Shown here: piece by piece, positions 9,985-21,564 of the stretch
Position numbering within the stretch: position 1 is the first letter of the stretch
Layout: each line of letters begins with the position of its first letter
NCBI RefSeq assembly: GCF_027244095.1
Contig: NC_069659.1
Span: 354,058,750 to 354,122,749, forward strand
Direction of reading: 5' to 3'
DNA length: 64,000 bases
From: Hemicordylus capensis
Taxonomy: Eukaryota; Chordata; Lepidosauria; Squamata; Cordylidae
Notes under the pieces: model-generated
The model's database searches: none
What the model was told of the DNA's origin: nothing
The model's input: the letters and a program-made list of their open reading frames with translations, nothing else
Translations under genes and position numbers: made by a program

Positions 9985-10680
9985 AATCTCATGGTGGATC
10001 CGTGTATGCCCATCTGCACCCACATTTCCAGAAAGCTGAGTCAGTATGAATAATCACATTTCTAGCCTGTCCTTCCTCCAAGAGACTCCAGGTGGAGTAT
10101 CTTATTAATTAGGAAGGACAGACAGCCAGTGGGTAGAGAGGGAGCCTTTGGCAAGCCTGGGGTTGGCCTGACCCCCACCCATCAGAGAAAAAAGGGGGAG
10201 GCCGGCAGAAGGAATGCCCACTAACCTCCTCCTGACGTCTTCTGCGAAAGGCTAGAGATTGTGAATACGAAATAATCATGAGCTTGGGATTAATCAGTGC
10301 ATGCTCATCTGCACTCATGCTTCCAGAAAACTGAGTCAGGATGAATAATTGCATTTCTAGCCTGTCCTTCCTCCAAGGGACGTGGCATGGAGTATCTTAT
10401 TAATCTGACCCCCCCACTCCCCAAACAGAAGAAAAAAGGGGGAGGGAGGCAGATGGTGTGCACACCAACCTATTCCTGACTTCTGCGAAAGGCTAGAAAT
10501 TGTGAATACGAAATAATCATGAGCTTGGGATTGATCAGTGCATGCTCATCTGCACTCATGCTTCCGGAAAGCTAAGTCAGGATGTACAACTGCATTTCTA
10601 GCGTGCCCTTCCTCCAAGGGACTTGGGGTGGAGTATCTTACTTCTCTCCCACCCATTTGGTGCTCACGACTACCCTGTGA
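9985..10680. repeat. Three-unit imperfect tandem repeat
   Basis: Three copies carry the anchor CATCTGCACTCATGCTTCC (diverged in unit 1), beginning near 10011, 10316 and 10547. Each is followed by TGCATTTCTAGCCTGTCCTT and TGGAGTATCTTA. Spacings of about 305 and 231 bp differ because units 2 and 3 lack part of the interior. No coding potential is seen. Confidence 0.8.
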
Positions 10681-10752
10681 GGGAGGAATGACCCAAGATA
10701 AGTCAGCGTAGTGCATGTCTGAGTGCAAGGTCTGACCTGAGTCTCATCAGAC

Positions 10753-10862
10753 ATTAGAACAGCCCTGCTGGATCAGGCCCAAGGCCCCTTGAGTCCAGCA
10801 TCCTGTTTCACACAGTGGCCCACCCGATGCCTCTGGGAAGCCCACAGGCAGGACTACCTGAG
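10753..10862 (-). mobile_element. CR1 3-prime end fragment
   Basis: The complement of the CR1 tail is clear, with GAACAGCCCTGCTGGATCAG and CAGCATCCTGTTTCACACAG. Confidence 0.9.
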
Positions 10863-11639
10863 AGTGCAACTCCCTGATAACACCAGCATGTGCTATTCTA
10901 TTTCTACTGTGCTTTTCAGCCAAAGCAGGCTCCCAAAGCAGCTAACACTGTAAATAACCATAATCCTAGAAATGGACAATTTATTAAGGGGAGGTACTTA
11001 GTGGTATGCGAACCATGCTCAGAACATGCTCAGAAGCACTCATGACATCATATGACCCTGAAATGTAGGCCTGGCTAAAAGGGGTAAGGTTGGCAGAGAC
11101 CTCTGACAGGAAGAACCAAGGTGAGGAGCTGACTGAGTCCTGTGCTGGGGGAAGCAGAGTGGGTCTACTGCTCTGCGATTCACCTAGGCCACCGAGGAGG
11201 CTCAGTAGCAACTTCTCACAATGTGGATTGCAGGTATACTTCCCAAGAGTCTTTGTTCCTCCCCAAAGAGGAGGCCTCCCCAAAGAAGTTGGTCCTTGCA
11301 GTCTGCTCATGCTGGGGGTGCCATATTCAAGCTCAGAAAATCCAGGTGCTCTAATTTGCATATTGCAAATAATGTGCAGTGCTGTCATGGATTCCTCATC
11401 AACTGCAGATGACCAGCCCACTCTGTTTTCCAGTACCAGAATATGCTATGGATCGGTGAAGAGACCCAATCCAATTTCATGCTGAGTGCATGTTCACCAC
11501 CACCAAATTCTACAATTGACCCTGCAGATCTAGCACTAGGGATCAAGGCTTTCTGTATGCTTGAGCCTTTTCACCACTTACATCCCGACAGTGCCTTCCA
11601 ACCAGCAGAGACTAACAAGCTCCATCAGTGCAGAGAGGG

Positions 11640-12700
11640 GCTCAGCAGAGTTATAACTAGCCCCATTATTCTACCATATCAATGATATGGTGGATAACTC
11701 TTAATCTTGAGTTTCAAAGACTGTCAAAATTGGGCAGTGGACACCTGGCCATTCTTCTCTTTGCTGATGATGCCGTGCTTCCATCACGGTCTCTGGTGGG
11801 GATGAGAAAAATGCTGAGAGCTCTGGCTGACTAATAATGTCATGAAAACTTGCTTTCCTTCAGTTATCAGAAGGCAAAGGTCGTAACGTTTGCCAGAAGA
11901 CCCATTTTGCACAAATGGCAAATCAATGGGGTTAGTGTAGCTCAGACAACGCAACATAAATATCTCTGGGTCATCTTCCGGACAACAAGTTGCTGAAAAG
12001 AGAAACATAATTTTACCATAACAACTGCTCAGAGATCAGCTACTGCAATTTTGAGATGTTTCTTTTTCTCAGGGGTTTGATATTTTCCAGCTGCCATTAT
12101 GGGTTTTCTATCCAAAGTACTCTCACAGCTTCTTTATGGCAGATCTGTATATATCGTGATTTTCGTCCACTTGAGAGGGTCCAGTCTAAATTTATTAGGG
12201 CTATTTTTTCACCCCCTTGGTGTGTGTCTCATATTAAGTTGTGATTGGAACCAGGCTTGTTAAGTTAGGAGACCTGTGCCTGGATCCATATCTCCAACTT
12301 TTGGCTGAAACTAATCTATTTTCCTTCTAGGTGAGCTCCCTTAATTTTTAAGGCTGAATATCCCTCTGACTGGATTCATTTAATTAATGAAAAGCTTCCA
12401 TTATATGGCTTGCCGATGGAATACCTACTCTGTCTGGGTTATGATAAGGCCAAAGTGATTCTCAAGCAGCAAGTTATGGATATTACATTGGCACGGCTGG
12501 ATGTGTTGCCCTCTGTGGTACTAGAGGGTAGGTTCAAGAGGGTCCCTTTCCCGGGGAGATTGCGTTCCTGTGGAAATGGGGATGTTGAGTCAGCTGGCCA
12601 TGTGCTCCTGTCTTGTTCTATTTACCGTGATGTACGTTTTAGATATATTACTCCTCTTACTCTTAGATATCCAAATAATTCTGATGAGTTTTATAGCCTG
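11640..12700 (+). mobile_element. Decayed LINE of uncertain clade, C-terminal half
   Basis: Plus-strand fragments read as the back half of a non-LTR retrotransposon protein: a remnant of the reverse-transcriptase catalytic block (ADDAV-like, near 11765), KVVTFARRPILHKWQINGV, and later GLPMEYLLCLGYDKAKVILK. A terminal Cys-His knuckle lies around RSCGNGDVESAGHVLLSC. Several stops and frame changes break it. The sequence does not look like the CR1 or L2 copies in the window. The region 11000-11640 may be its upstream part but I cannot show this. Confidence 0.7.
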
Positions 12701-14704
12701 CAGGAGAGAGAAGAGCAGGGAGACCATCTGCCCCTAGGCAAACCCCAAGGTGAGCGACTGGGTGCCTGCCTGTTTGCTTCTCCTGCTGCCGCCCCCCCCG
12801 TTTGTTATCTGCCCCCCAGGACTGGCTGCTGTACTGATGTGAGGCCTTGCAGGATTTGGGCCCGGGGAGGAGGGTGACTTGGCAGTTTCCTGGATCCCAT
12901 CTGCCTAGAGCTGCCTGCTCTGGGCTATAGAGGCTGCTGCCAGTGATGGCGGGCCCACCACCGGCAGGGTCACCCCTTTGGGGGAGCCACTTTGGGGGAC
13001 AGTGAGGGCGAGGTCTCCTGGCCCAGGTATTAGTATTTAATAGTGGGGCTTCTGTTTTAATTAGTCCTGGGTGAGATAGTCTTAGAATGTGTCTGGGCTT
13101 AACTGGAGATGGGGAGACAGGGGGCGTGTCCACTGACTGCGGGGCAATCATTCTGGTGGTGGTGTGGAACAGAAGATGGAACGTTGGCAGGTCAGCGGGC
13201 CGTTACAAGGGAAGGGGATTTGGGAATCTAATAGCTGTTTCCCCTTCCGGCTGTCCTGCCAGCTCTTTGACCTTGGGGAGCAGTGCTGACCACCCTTGAA
13301 CCTCACCTTGCTCCTCTGAAATGCCAGGTTGGTCCAGAACAAATCAGAAACCACCCATGATTTGATTCTGGATGAAGGTGCTGACCTGGTATATATTACA
13401 GAGACCTGGTTAGCGGAGGCTGGCGACCTGGTTAGCGGAGGCCCAGTGTGGTCCTGGCTTCTTCCTCCAGGCTACTCTGTTGAGGAGTGGGTGAGGGATC
13501 ATGGGCAGGGAGGTGGAGTGGCTGTGGTCTATAAGAATAACCTTTCCCTTACCAGGATCCCTGTTAGAGTGTCGGACCACATAGAATGTGTGTACTTAAG
13601 TCTGGGGACCAGGGATAGACTGGGACTTCTCTTGGTGTGCCGATTGCCCCGCTGCTCAACAGAGTCCCTAACTAAGCTGATGGACTTGGTCTCGGACTTG
13701 GTGTTGGAGTCCCTCAGGCTTGTGGTGTTCAGTTTGGGACCAATTTGTCCGGGGCAGCTCAGGAGTTCATAGCAGCCATGACAACGATGGGCCTATCAAG
13801 TTATCTCAGGGCCGACACACATCGATGGTCACACGCTTGATTTGGTCTTTCACTCTGATGAGGGTGGTGTTCCATGGGTGGGGAATCCTGTGATTTCCCC
13901 AATGTCATGGACGGACCACCATCTGGTTAAAGTTGGACTCACAATCACTTCCCACCTCCGCAGGGGCGAAGGACCTATTAGGTTGGTCCTCCTGATAAGG
14001 TTATTGGATCCAATAGGATTCCAAGAAGCCTTGGAGGGATTTAGTGTTGGCTCTGCCAGTGATCCTGTGGATGCTCTGTTAAAGAATTGGAACAGCAAAC
14101 TCACTGGGGCAGTAGACATGATTGTTCCTAAGCATCCTCTCCAACCCGCTTCAAAACTGGCCCGTTGGTATATGGAAGAACTACGGGGCTGAAGCGGCAA
14201 AGTAGATGACTGGAGAGCAAGTGGAGAAAGACTCGGCTTGAATCTGACAGATTGCAACATACAGCTCATTTGAAGACCTATGCTCAGGCGATACATGCAG
14301 CAAAGAAGCTATTTTCTGCCCCTATTGCATCCGCAAGTTCACATCCAGCGGAGCTGTCCAGGATTGTGAGAGGGCTAGTATGTGCCCCTCCTCCCTTGAA
14401 TCAGTATATGGAACCATTGATTACCCGCCGTGATGTGTTTAACGAATTCTTTGTGGAAAAAATCTCTCATATTCGGGCCGACTTAAGACTCCATCTCCAC
14501 AGTTACTTCAGTGTCTGATGTGGAGGTGTCCAGTGACTCCTCTTGTGTGACTAGGTTGGATCAGTTCCAGTTTGTGACTCCTGTGGATGTGGACAAGCTG
14601 ATTGGAACAGGGTGGCCCACCACATGTTCTCTTGACCCTTGCCTGACATGGCTTATATTATCTGGCAGAGGGGTTGCTGTAGAAGGCCTGGTAATTATTA
14701 TAAA

Positions 14705-14779
14705 CTAGTATTTTTAAGCCCGTTATAATAACGGGCGCTAGCCTTTTTACCCCCCTTTGTGTTCTTCATGTTTTTTTTC

Positions 14780-14813
<34 letters not shown>

Positions 14814-16137
14814 TTTTTGTCTCTCCTGTCCCACCCTCCCTCCTGCCCCACACTCTGGCCTCTCTTCCTCCACCTCCCATCCCGCTCGCACCCTCCCCTT
14901 CCTGTCAGCCTCCTGCCCCAGTCCCTCCTTCCACCCCACTCCCTCTTGCCCTTCCTTTCCCCCTCCCCCTGCCTAATTCCCTTGCCCTTCCCCCTCTTGC
15001 CCTCCCCCTCCCCCTGACCCACTCCCTTTTGCCCCACTCCCTCTTGCCCTTCCTCCTCCCCCCTGCCCCACTCCCTCTTGCCCTCTCCCCTCCCCATGCC
15101 CCACTCCCTCTTGCCCCTCCCCCTCCCCCACTCGCTCTTGCCCTCCCCCTCCCCCCGACCCACTCCCTCCTGCCGTCCCCCACTCCCTCTTGCCCCTCCC
15201 CCGACCCACTCCCTATTGGCCCTCCCTCCTCCTCCCTGCCCCACTCCCTCTTGCCCTCCCCCACTCCCTATTGCCCTCCCCCCAGTCCCTCTTGCCCTCT
15301 CCCCTCCCCCTTGCCCTCCCCCCTCCCCCTTGCCCTCCCCCCTCCCCCTCTCCCCTGCCCAGAAGTCTTGCGCTCCCCCCCCCCACCCGGCAACTTTACT
15401 CACTGTTTTGAATGCGACGGAGAAAGGAGCTCGCAAGCAGAGCTCATTTCTCAGCCAAGCCTCTTCCCGGACTGTTGCATTGGGCGTAAAGGGCGCCCAG
15501 CGGCAGTCTGGGCAGTGTCTTTGCCGAGAGAGGAGCTCTTTTCGTGAGCTCCTTTTTCCTTGGTCATCAGGGTTGGTTCTTCTTTGGGTAAGGAGGTCTC
15601 GGGCAGCTGGGTGGGCGGTTGGCGGCGGCGGCTGCAGAGGCATTTTCCTGGGCCATGTTGGCCCTTGTTCATGTGGGGGGGAGCGGGGAAGGCGGGATCG
15701 GGCTCCTGGGAGGGTGGTTGGCGGCCTCTGCCGCGGTGGCATTTTCCTGGCCCATGTCGGCCCTTGTTCGGGGGGGGGGGGTGCGGGGATGTCGGGCTTT
15801 AGTGCGGGGATGTCGGGCCCCAAGGTTTCCCCCCCCCGGCCGGCTTTAGTGGCGACGCCAGGCCTCGGCGGCGGCTCCGCCACCACCTCGGCCGGCTTCC
15901 CCCGCAGCCTCTTTCCCCTCCACCTCTTTCCTATCTTCGCGGCGGCCGCTTCTGGCCCCGCCGTTTCCCTCGCCACCTCTTCCCGGTTTCTTCTGAGCGG
16001 CCGCTTCTGGCCGCCCAACATGGCCGCCGGGTGCTGGTGGTCGTGCCTCCCTCAGCGTGTTCTGGGCATGCGCTCCGTGCATGCCCAGAACCACCAAGGA
16101 AGGCACGGACGGACACCAAGCGTTTTATTAGAGAGGA
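14705..16137 (-). mobile_element. Non-autonomous Helitron
   Basis: On the minus strand the element starts TCCTCTCTAATAAAACG and ends with a 9-bp-stem hairpin, GCCCGTTATAATAACGGGC (14719-14737). After it come a short AT spacer and terminal CTAG, the Helitron hallmarks. It sits between A (14704) and T (16138) with no target duplication, as expected for Helitron insertion into AT. It carries no replicase or helicase frame. Inside are an AC microsatellite near the 3-prime end, a long purine-rich tract (14820-15380 on the plus strand is CCCTC-rich), a GC-rich block with two related segments of about 105 bp, and a 13-bp inverted repeat near the 5-prime end. Confidence 0.88.
14782..15380. repeat. 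GT microsatellite and CCCTC-rich minisatellite inside the Helitron
   Basis: A (GT)n run at about 14782-14810 is followed by roughly 550 bp of near-pure pyrimidine on the plus strand. That tract is built from variants of CCCACTCCCTCTTGCCCTCC. Long frames read in either direction here are artefacts of composition. Confidence 0.9.
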
Positions 16138-17939
16138 TACATCTCTGAGGGAAGGTAGGATGCCTCCTAGTCTTAAGGAGGCAGTTATTAGACCGCTTCT
16201 GAAGAAGCCTACCTTGGATCCCTCAGAGCTGAGTAACTACAGGCCTGTCTCCAACCTTTTGTGGCTGGGCAAGGTAATTGAGAGAGTGGTGGCCTCAGTC
16301 TTGGAAGAAACTGATTATCCAGACCCATTTCAAACTGGTTTTCGGATGGGCTATGGGGTGGAGACTGCCTTGGTCGGCCTGATGGATGATCTCCAACTGG
16401 GAATTGACAGAGGAAGTGTGACTCTGTGGGTCCTTTCGGATCTCTCGGCAGCTTTTGATACTATCGACCATAGTATCCTTCTGGAGCATCTGAGAGGGTT
16501 GGGAGTTGGAGGCACTGCTTTGCGGTGGTTCCGCTCCTACCTCTCGGGCAGGTTCCAGATGGTGTCCCTTGGAGACTTCTGTTCTTCACAATTTGAACTC
16601 TTGTATGGTGCGCCTCAGGGCTCCATATTGTCTCCGATGTTGTTTAACATCTACATGAAACCGCTGGGATTGATCATCAGGAGATTTGATGCAGGGTGCT
16701 ATCAGTATATTTATGACAGCCAAATCTATTTCTCCATGTCAGCAGCATCGGGAGAGGGCATAACCTCCCTAAATGCCTGCCTGGAGTCGGTGATGGGCTA
16801 GATGAGGGATAACAAACTGAGACTGAATCCAGATAAGACCGAGGTACTCATTGTGCGGGGTCAGAACTCAGTTTTGATCTGCCTGTTCTGGATGGGGTCA
16901 CACTTCACCAGAAGGAACAGGTACGCAGTCTAGGGGTGCGTCTGGATCCAAGCCTCTCCCTGGTCTCCCAGGTTGAGGCGGTGGCCAGAAGTGCCTTCTA
17001 TAAGCTTCGGCTGATATGCCAGCTGCATCCCTTTCTTGAGATGAACTACCTCAAAATAGTGGTACATCTGCTGGTAACCTCCAGAATGGATTACTGCAAT
17101 GCGTTCTATGTGGGGCTGCCCCTGTATGTGGTCTGGAAACTACAGTTGGTCCAGAATGTGGCAGCCAGGTTGCTCTCTGGGTCATCTTGGAGAGACCATA
17201 TAACTCCTGTATTGAAGGAGCTAAGCTGGCTGCCGATATGTTTCTGGGCAAAATATAAGGTGTTGGTTATAACCTATAAAGCAGTAAATAGCTTGGGTCC
17301 TTCTTCTTCATCATGAAACTCACTGCCCACTGAGACCATCTGGAGAGGTCTGTCTGCATTTGCCACTGAGGGACGGGCCTTCTCCGTTGCTGCCCCGAGG
17401 CTTTGGAATGCGCTCCCTAGTGAAATAAGAGTTTCCCCATCTCTGACAGCTTTTTAAAAGTCTTTAAAGACACATTTGTTCATCCAGGCTTTTAATTAAT
17501 ATTGCTTTAATGTTTTTAACACTGTTTTAAAATATTGTTTTAAAATTTTAAATTGTTGTAATGTTTTCAACTATATGTTAAAAAGTAGGTAAGTAAATAA
17601 ATAAAAGTTACTTCTTTCAGACAACCACACTGATGTTTCGTATCAGGTAGCCAGAGTTCATACAGCAACAATTAAGATCCATGGGATGTTAGAAAGTGTT
17701 CATTTAGGTTGTTTAGTTTTTAGTTTTCATCTTTGTTTATTTTGTTTTATGTAAATAGTGTATGTTATTTCATTCATACACACGTACACCTTATCTGTGC
17801 TAGTATTGATTCTTAAGGTTCTTTATATTATTTGGGTCTGGTCTCCACCCAGCTGCTAAACTCCACCTGGATTTACATGGATTTCACATGCTCTGCTCGG
17901 ATTTTACTCTGGATCCGATCACATGGGAGGGCAAAGTAT

Positions 17940-17976
17940 ACAAATCGTTCAAATAAATAAATAAATAAATAAATAA
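17940..17976. repeat. AAAT microsatellite
   Basis: A short run of AAAT units lies within AT-rich DNA downstream of the L2 end. Confidence 0.9.
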
Positions 17977-18061
17977 GCAAATTAGTTGCTGCATAATTTG
18001 CATAAAATGCAGATTAGGCCACCCAGATTTGGGAAGCTGGAATATGGCAACCCTACCTTCC

Positions 18062-18294
18062 CTGCATAGTCAAGTGGTGCAGTGGGGAAATGCTTGACCA
18101 GCAGGTTGCCAGTTCGAATCCTCACTGGTACAATATCGGGCAGCAGCGATATAGGAAGATGCTGAAAGGCATAATCTCTTACTGCGCAGGAGGAGGCAAT
18201 GGTACACCCCTCCTGTATGCTACCAAAAGAAAACCACAGGGCTCTGTGGGCTCCAGGAGTCAAAATCCACTTGACAGCACACTTTACCTTAAGA
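18062..18294 (+). repeat. Sauria-type SINE (tRNA head, Bov-B-like tail)
   Basis: The tRNA-like head has GGGGAAATGCTTGACCAGCA and the B box GTTCGAATCC. The body contains GCAGCAGCGATATAGGAAGA, and the tail is GCCAGGAGTCGA-like, ending in ACTTTACCTT. A tail of this kind is shared with Bov-B LINEs in squamates. It directly abuts the CR1 3-prime end at 18296. Confidence 0.9.
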
Positions 18295-18295
18295 G

Positions 18296-19625
18296 CATAA
18301 GAACAGCCCTGCTGGATCAGGCCCAAGGCCCATCTAGTCCAGCATCCTGTCTCATTTAGCTTCTCCGCAACCTCCATATCCTCCTTAATAATCCCTTTCA
18401 CTCCCTCATTGTCTAATGGTCCAACTGCCTTCCTGGCAGGTTTCCTGCTTCTGATGTTTTTAAAGAAGTTTTTGTTATTCCCCTTGATACTTTCAGCTAA
18501 AAGTTCCTCAAACTCTTTTTGCCAGAGAGGCAAGAGAAATGCAATGCCTTACATTTCTTTTGCCATAGTTTGTATTCCTTTCTGTTCTCTTCATTTGGAC
18601 AGGGCTTCCAATTTCGGAAGGAAGTCTTCTTCCCTTTTATGGCTTTCCTGACGGTACCCGTTAGCCATGCTGGCATCCTCCTGGACTTAGTGGTACCTTT
18701 CCTCCTTTTGGGTATACAATCTAACTGGGCTTCTAGTATTGTGGTTTTGAGTAAACTCCATGCACTCTGGAGCGAAGTGACTCTCCTGATTTTCCATTTC
18801 AGCTTTCTTTTCACCATACTCCTCATTTTGGAGAAGTTTCCTCTTCTTCTGAAATTCAAAATGTCTGCGTTAGACTTCCTTGGTGATTCTCTCCCTGTAT
18901 GTATACTGCATTTGATCACACGATGGTCACTGTTCCCTAAAGGGTCGATGACACTGACCTCACGTACCAGGTCCTGGGTGCCACTCAGAAATAAGTCCAA
19001 GGTTGCCTTCTCTCTGGTTGGTTCCAAGACCAACTGTTCTAGGGCACATTCAGCATATCTAGAAATTTGACCTCTTCGTCATTACCTGATTTTGAATTTA
19101 CCCAATCTATGTGTAATTGAAGTCACCCATGATTACAGCCCTGCCTCTCCTTGATGCCTCCCTGATTGCCTGGTACGACTCCCAGTCACTGTCAGCATTT
19201 GCATCTGGAGGGCGATTGGACATCCCCAGTAGTACATTTCATTTCAGGCCATGTATTTTCACCTACAGGGTTTCTGTGGAGGACTCCTGTCCACCTGTGT
19301 TTTCTAGCTTGTTAGATTCTATGCCTTCTTTAACATACAGTGCTACTCCACCTCCAAGGCACCACCTCCCTGTCCTTTCTATAGAGTTTATATCCAGGGA
19401 TAACAGTATCCCACCGGTTCACACTGTTCCACCATGTTTCTGTGATGCCCACTATGTCTATTCCTGCATTAGCTACCAAGCACTCCAGCTCGCCCATCTT
19501 GGCTCGGAGGCTTCTGGCATTGGCATACAAGCACCTATGCGCTGAATCTCTCACCTGGGGTATGCTATCTTTCTTTTGGCTCTTTGACCAGCTAGCGCAG
19601 CCTTCTGTCTGCTCTTTGTGTCTGA
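18296..19625 (-). mobile_element. CR1 LINE with the reverse transcriptase deleted
   Basis: On the minus strand it begins in the region before the endonuclease (TKSRQKAALAGQRAKRK). The endonuclease follows (CLYANARSLRAKMGELECLV, GITETWWNSVNRWDTVIPGY, VIDPLGNSDHRVI) and then the linker up to VKGIIKEDMEVAEKLNE. It then jumps directly to the CR1 3-prime end (ATGCTGGACTAGATGGGCC complement, 18296-18360). The reverse-transcriptase domain is absent, so this is an internal deletion rather than the usual 5-prime truncation. Confidence 0.88.
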
Positions 19626-20148
19626 AAAGTATACAGCGTACTGTGCTTGATTGGCCAGCAAACTCGCCTGACCTGACCCCATAGAGAATCTATGGGGCAT
19701 TGCCAAGAGAAGGATGAGAGACATGAGACCAAACAATGCAGAAGAGCTGAAGGCCGCTAATGAAGCATCCTGGTCTTCCATAATACCTCATCATTGCCAC
19801 AGGCTGATAGCATCCATGCCACGCCGCATTGAGGCAGTAATTGCTGCAAAAGGGGCCCAAACCAAGTATTGAATACATATGCATGCTTATACTTTTCAGA
19901 GGTCCGATATTGTTCTATTCTACAATCCTTGTCTTCTTGGTTCCATGTAATATTCTAATTTTCTGGGATTGTGGATTTGGGGTTTTCATGAGCTGTACGC
20001 CATGATCATCACAATTATAACAAATTAAGGCTTGACTTATCTCGCTTTGCATGTAATGCGTCTGTCTCATATCAGTTTCACCTTTTAAATTGCATTACTG
20101 AAATTAATGGACTTTTGCACAATATTCTAATTTTCCGAGTTTCACCTG
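19626..20148 (+). mobile_element. Tc1/mariner DNA transposon, 3-prime half
   Basis: The C-terminal part of a DDE transposase is readable (LDWPANSPDLTP, then IENLWG, AKRRMRDMRPNNAEELKAA, PRRIEAVIAAKGAQTKY). One base is missing at the PIENLW motif, which creates a stop. The right terminal inverted repeat, outward complement CAGGTGAAACTCGG, ends at 20148 followed by TA. The left end and the N-terminal half are missing. Confidence 0.88.
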
Positions 20149-21296
20149 TATTTGTATTCCTTGCCTCTCTGGAGACAGTCCGCCTGAATGAAACTTCTAG
20201 GAAGGTTCTCCCAACAGGATGAGGTAGATGCATAATGAACTCTGAACTTTATTATTATAGAACATCTCTTTGTTTAAAAAAGCAAACCTAGAGAGAGCTA
20301 GGAATGATGTGGGTGATCCCTGCTAAATGAGCCAAGAAGCACCTTTAAAAAGTGGCAATTACCTTATAAGCAGGGAAAGATTTCAGCGAGGAGAGTAACT
20401 GGCCCTATCTACCCCCAGCACAGCTTTTTTCCAGTGGTTGTTGCCAGTGTTCCTTCTAAGGCGCCCGAATGTGCATGCGCTCACAAGTTTTTTGGTGTCC
20501 GCTCAGTTCGTTTTAGATCCTGCTCAGGTTGAATCAGGAAGGCCCCCTTCTGAATGCAGGTGCGCACACACTGCCTTGATATTGCCACCGAGAACAAATC
20601 TCATTCTGCACACAGATGAAAAAAATTAGGTTGTTGCTGGTGTCCAGCTTATGTTTCCTTTTAGACCGTCTTTATTATTTATCAATGCAAACCACTTTAA
20701 GAACTTGTTGAAAAGCAGTATATAAATATTTGGAGTAGTCCAACAACATCTGGGGACCCATGGTTGGGAGTCACTCTTTTAAGAAGATTGATTTCAGGTT
20801 TGAATGGTGTCAACAGAAGATGCAAATAATTTCTGGATTCTAAAAACATCTGTAGATAACAGCCAAGCCACACAGCCTGCTACATGTGGCCCTGTAAGAT
20901 AGTCTCAGCAGCATCTCAATTTCGTCTTTCTTTAAAAAAATAAAGCAAACTTATAGTCCATAGGGACTGGAGAGCTAATATTTGAAAATATGACAGCAAA
21001 TTCCATTCAAAGTGGAACATGGAGAGACAAACTTTTAAAAGCATTTACAAGACACCCCCTGCCACCATTTCCTCTGAAACATTCTAACCCATAGATATTT
21101 TCCCCCACAATTCACATTTGAAGACAGCTATACCAGAATTACCCCCCCCAAAAAAATTAAGTCAAACTTGGCGAGCATGTTGCTCTTACCAGCAATGCCC
21201 ACGATTGCCCATGAAAAATGATATGCAACTTCAAAATGAACCTCAAGCACCAACATACATCAGCTGAAGTCCTCACTGATGAGAAGTTGCCCCATC
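20149..21296. other. Intergenic DNA with a 190-bp dispersed repeat
   Basis: No gene is seen. The segment about 20445-20632 is similar to 35395-35745 (AGGAAGGCCC..CTCTGAATGC and CTCATTCTGCACACAGATG occur in both). A short LINE tail with a hAT fragment lies near 20690-20790. Confidence 0.5.
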
Positions 21297-21302
21297 TTTA
21301 TT
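21297..21302 (-). promoter_or_regulatory. Polyadenylation signal of the C2orf72-type gene
   Basis: AATAAA on the minus strand lies 263 bp after the stop codon of the three-exon gene. It would give a short 3-prime untranslated region. Confidence 0.6.
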
Positions 21303-21564
21303 GGATGAGCTGCTTCTATGGCTCTTCATTAAAGCAAAGCCAAGGGAAGGTCTCTTCAGACCAGTCACACAGCTGCCCCCTTGATAGGTAAGGGTCTTTG
21401 GATCAAAAGAAGGCCGGAAGTTCCTTTAAAGAGCCAAGGGCAGGCTCCGAGGTGCCATCTCCAAAGGAGGGCCTGGGGAAAGCCCTGCTCTTGAACTTCT
21501 TCCTACAAGAGGAAATGGAGAGGAAGAATCTATCAGCCCAACAGAGGGGGTTCTGCCGGGAGTC

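Larger units (their letters stand above)
12700..17612 (+). mobile_element. Nearly full-length L2-clade LINE, interrupted by a Helitron
   Basis: A GC-rich leader (to about 13320) is followed by an endonuclease region (ITETWL; then WVRDHGQGGGVAVVYKN; then SWTDHHLVKVGL). Next come the linker (KLTGAVDMIVPKHP, RLQHTAHLKTYAQAIHAAKK) and the reverse transcriptase. The latter includes [59 protein letters not shown] and a damaged YxDD (YIYDSQIY), followed by SRMDYCNAFYVGLPL. The 3-prime end is AT-rich with a short AAATAAATAAATA tail. Without the 1433-bp Helitron it is about 3.5 kb. There are several stops and frame changes, so it is inactive. It appears to lie within or against the LINE at 11640-12700. 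Confidence 0.85.

Noticed and set aside
14747-16021. 424-codon minus-strand frame
   Set aside because: It runs through the purine-rich minisatellite and a GC-rich block inside the Helitron. Its composition (GGxREWG repeats) is that of simple DNA, not protein.
18090-18130. tRNA-like sequences with good A and B boxes
   Set aside because: All such heads are attached to SINE bodies and tails; none has a closed acceptor stem, so no tRNA gene is called.
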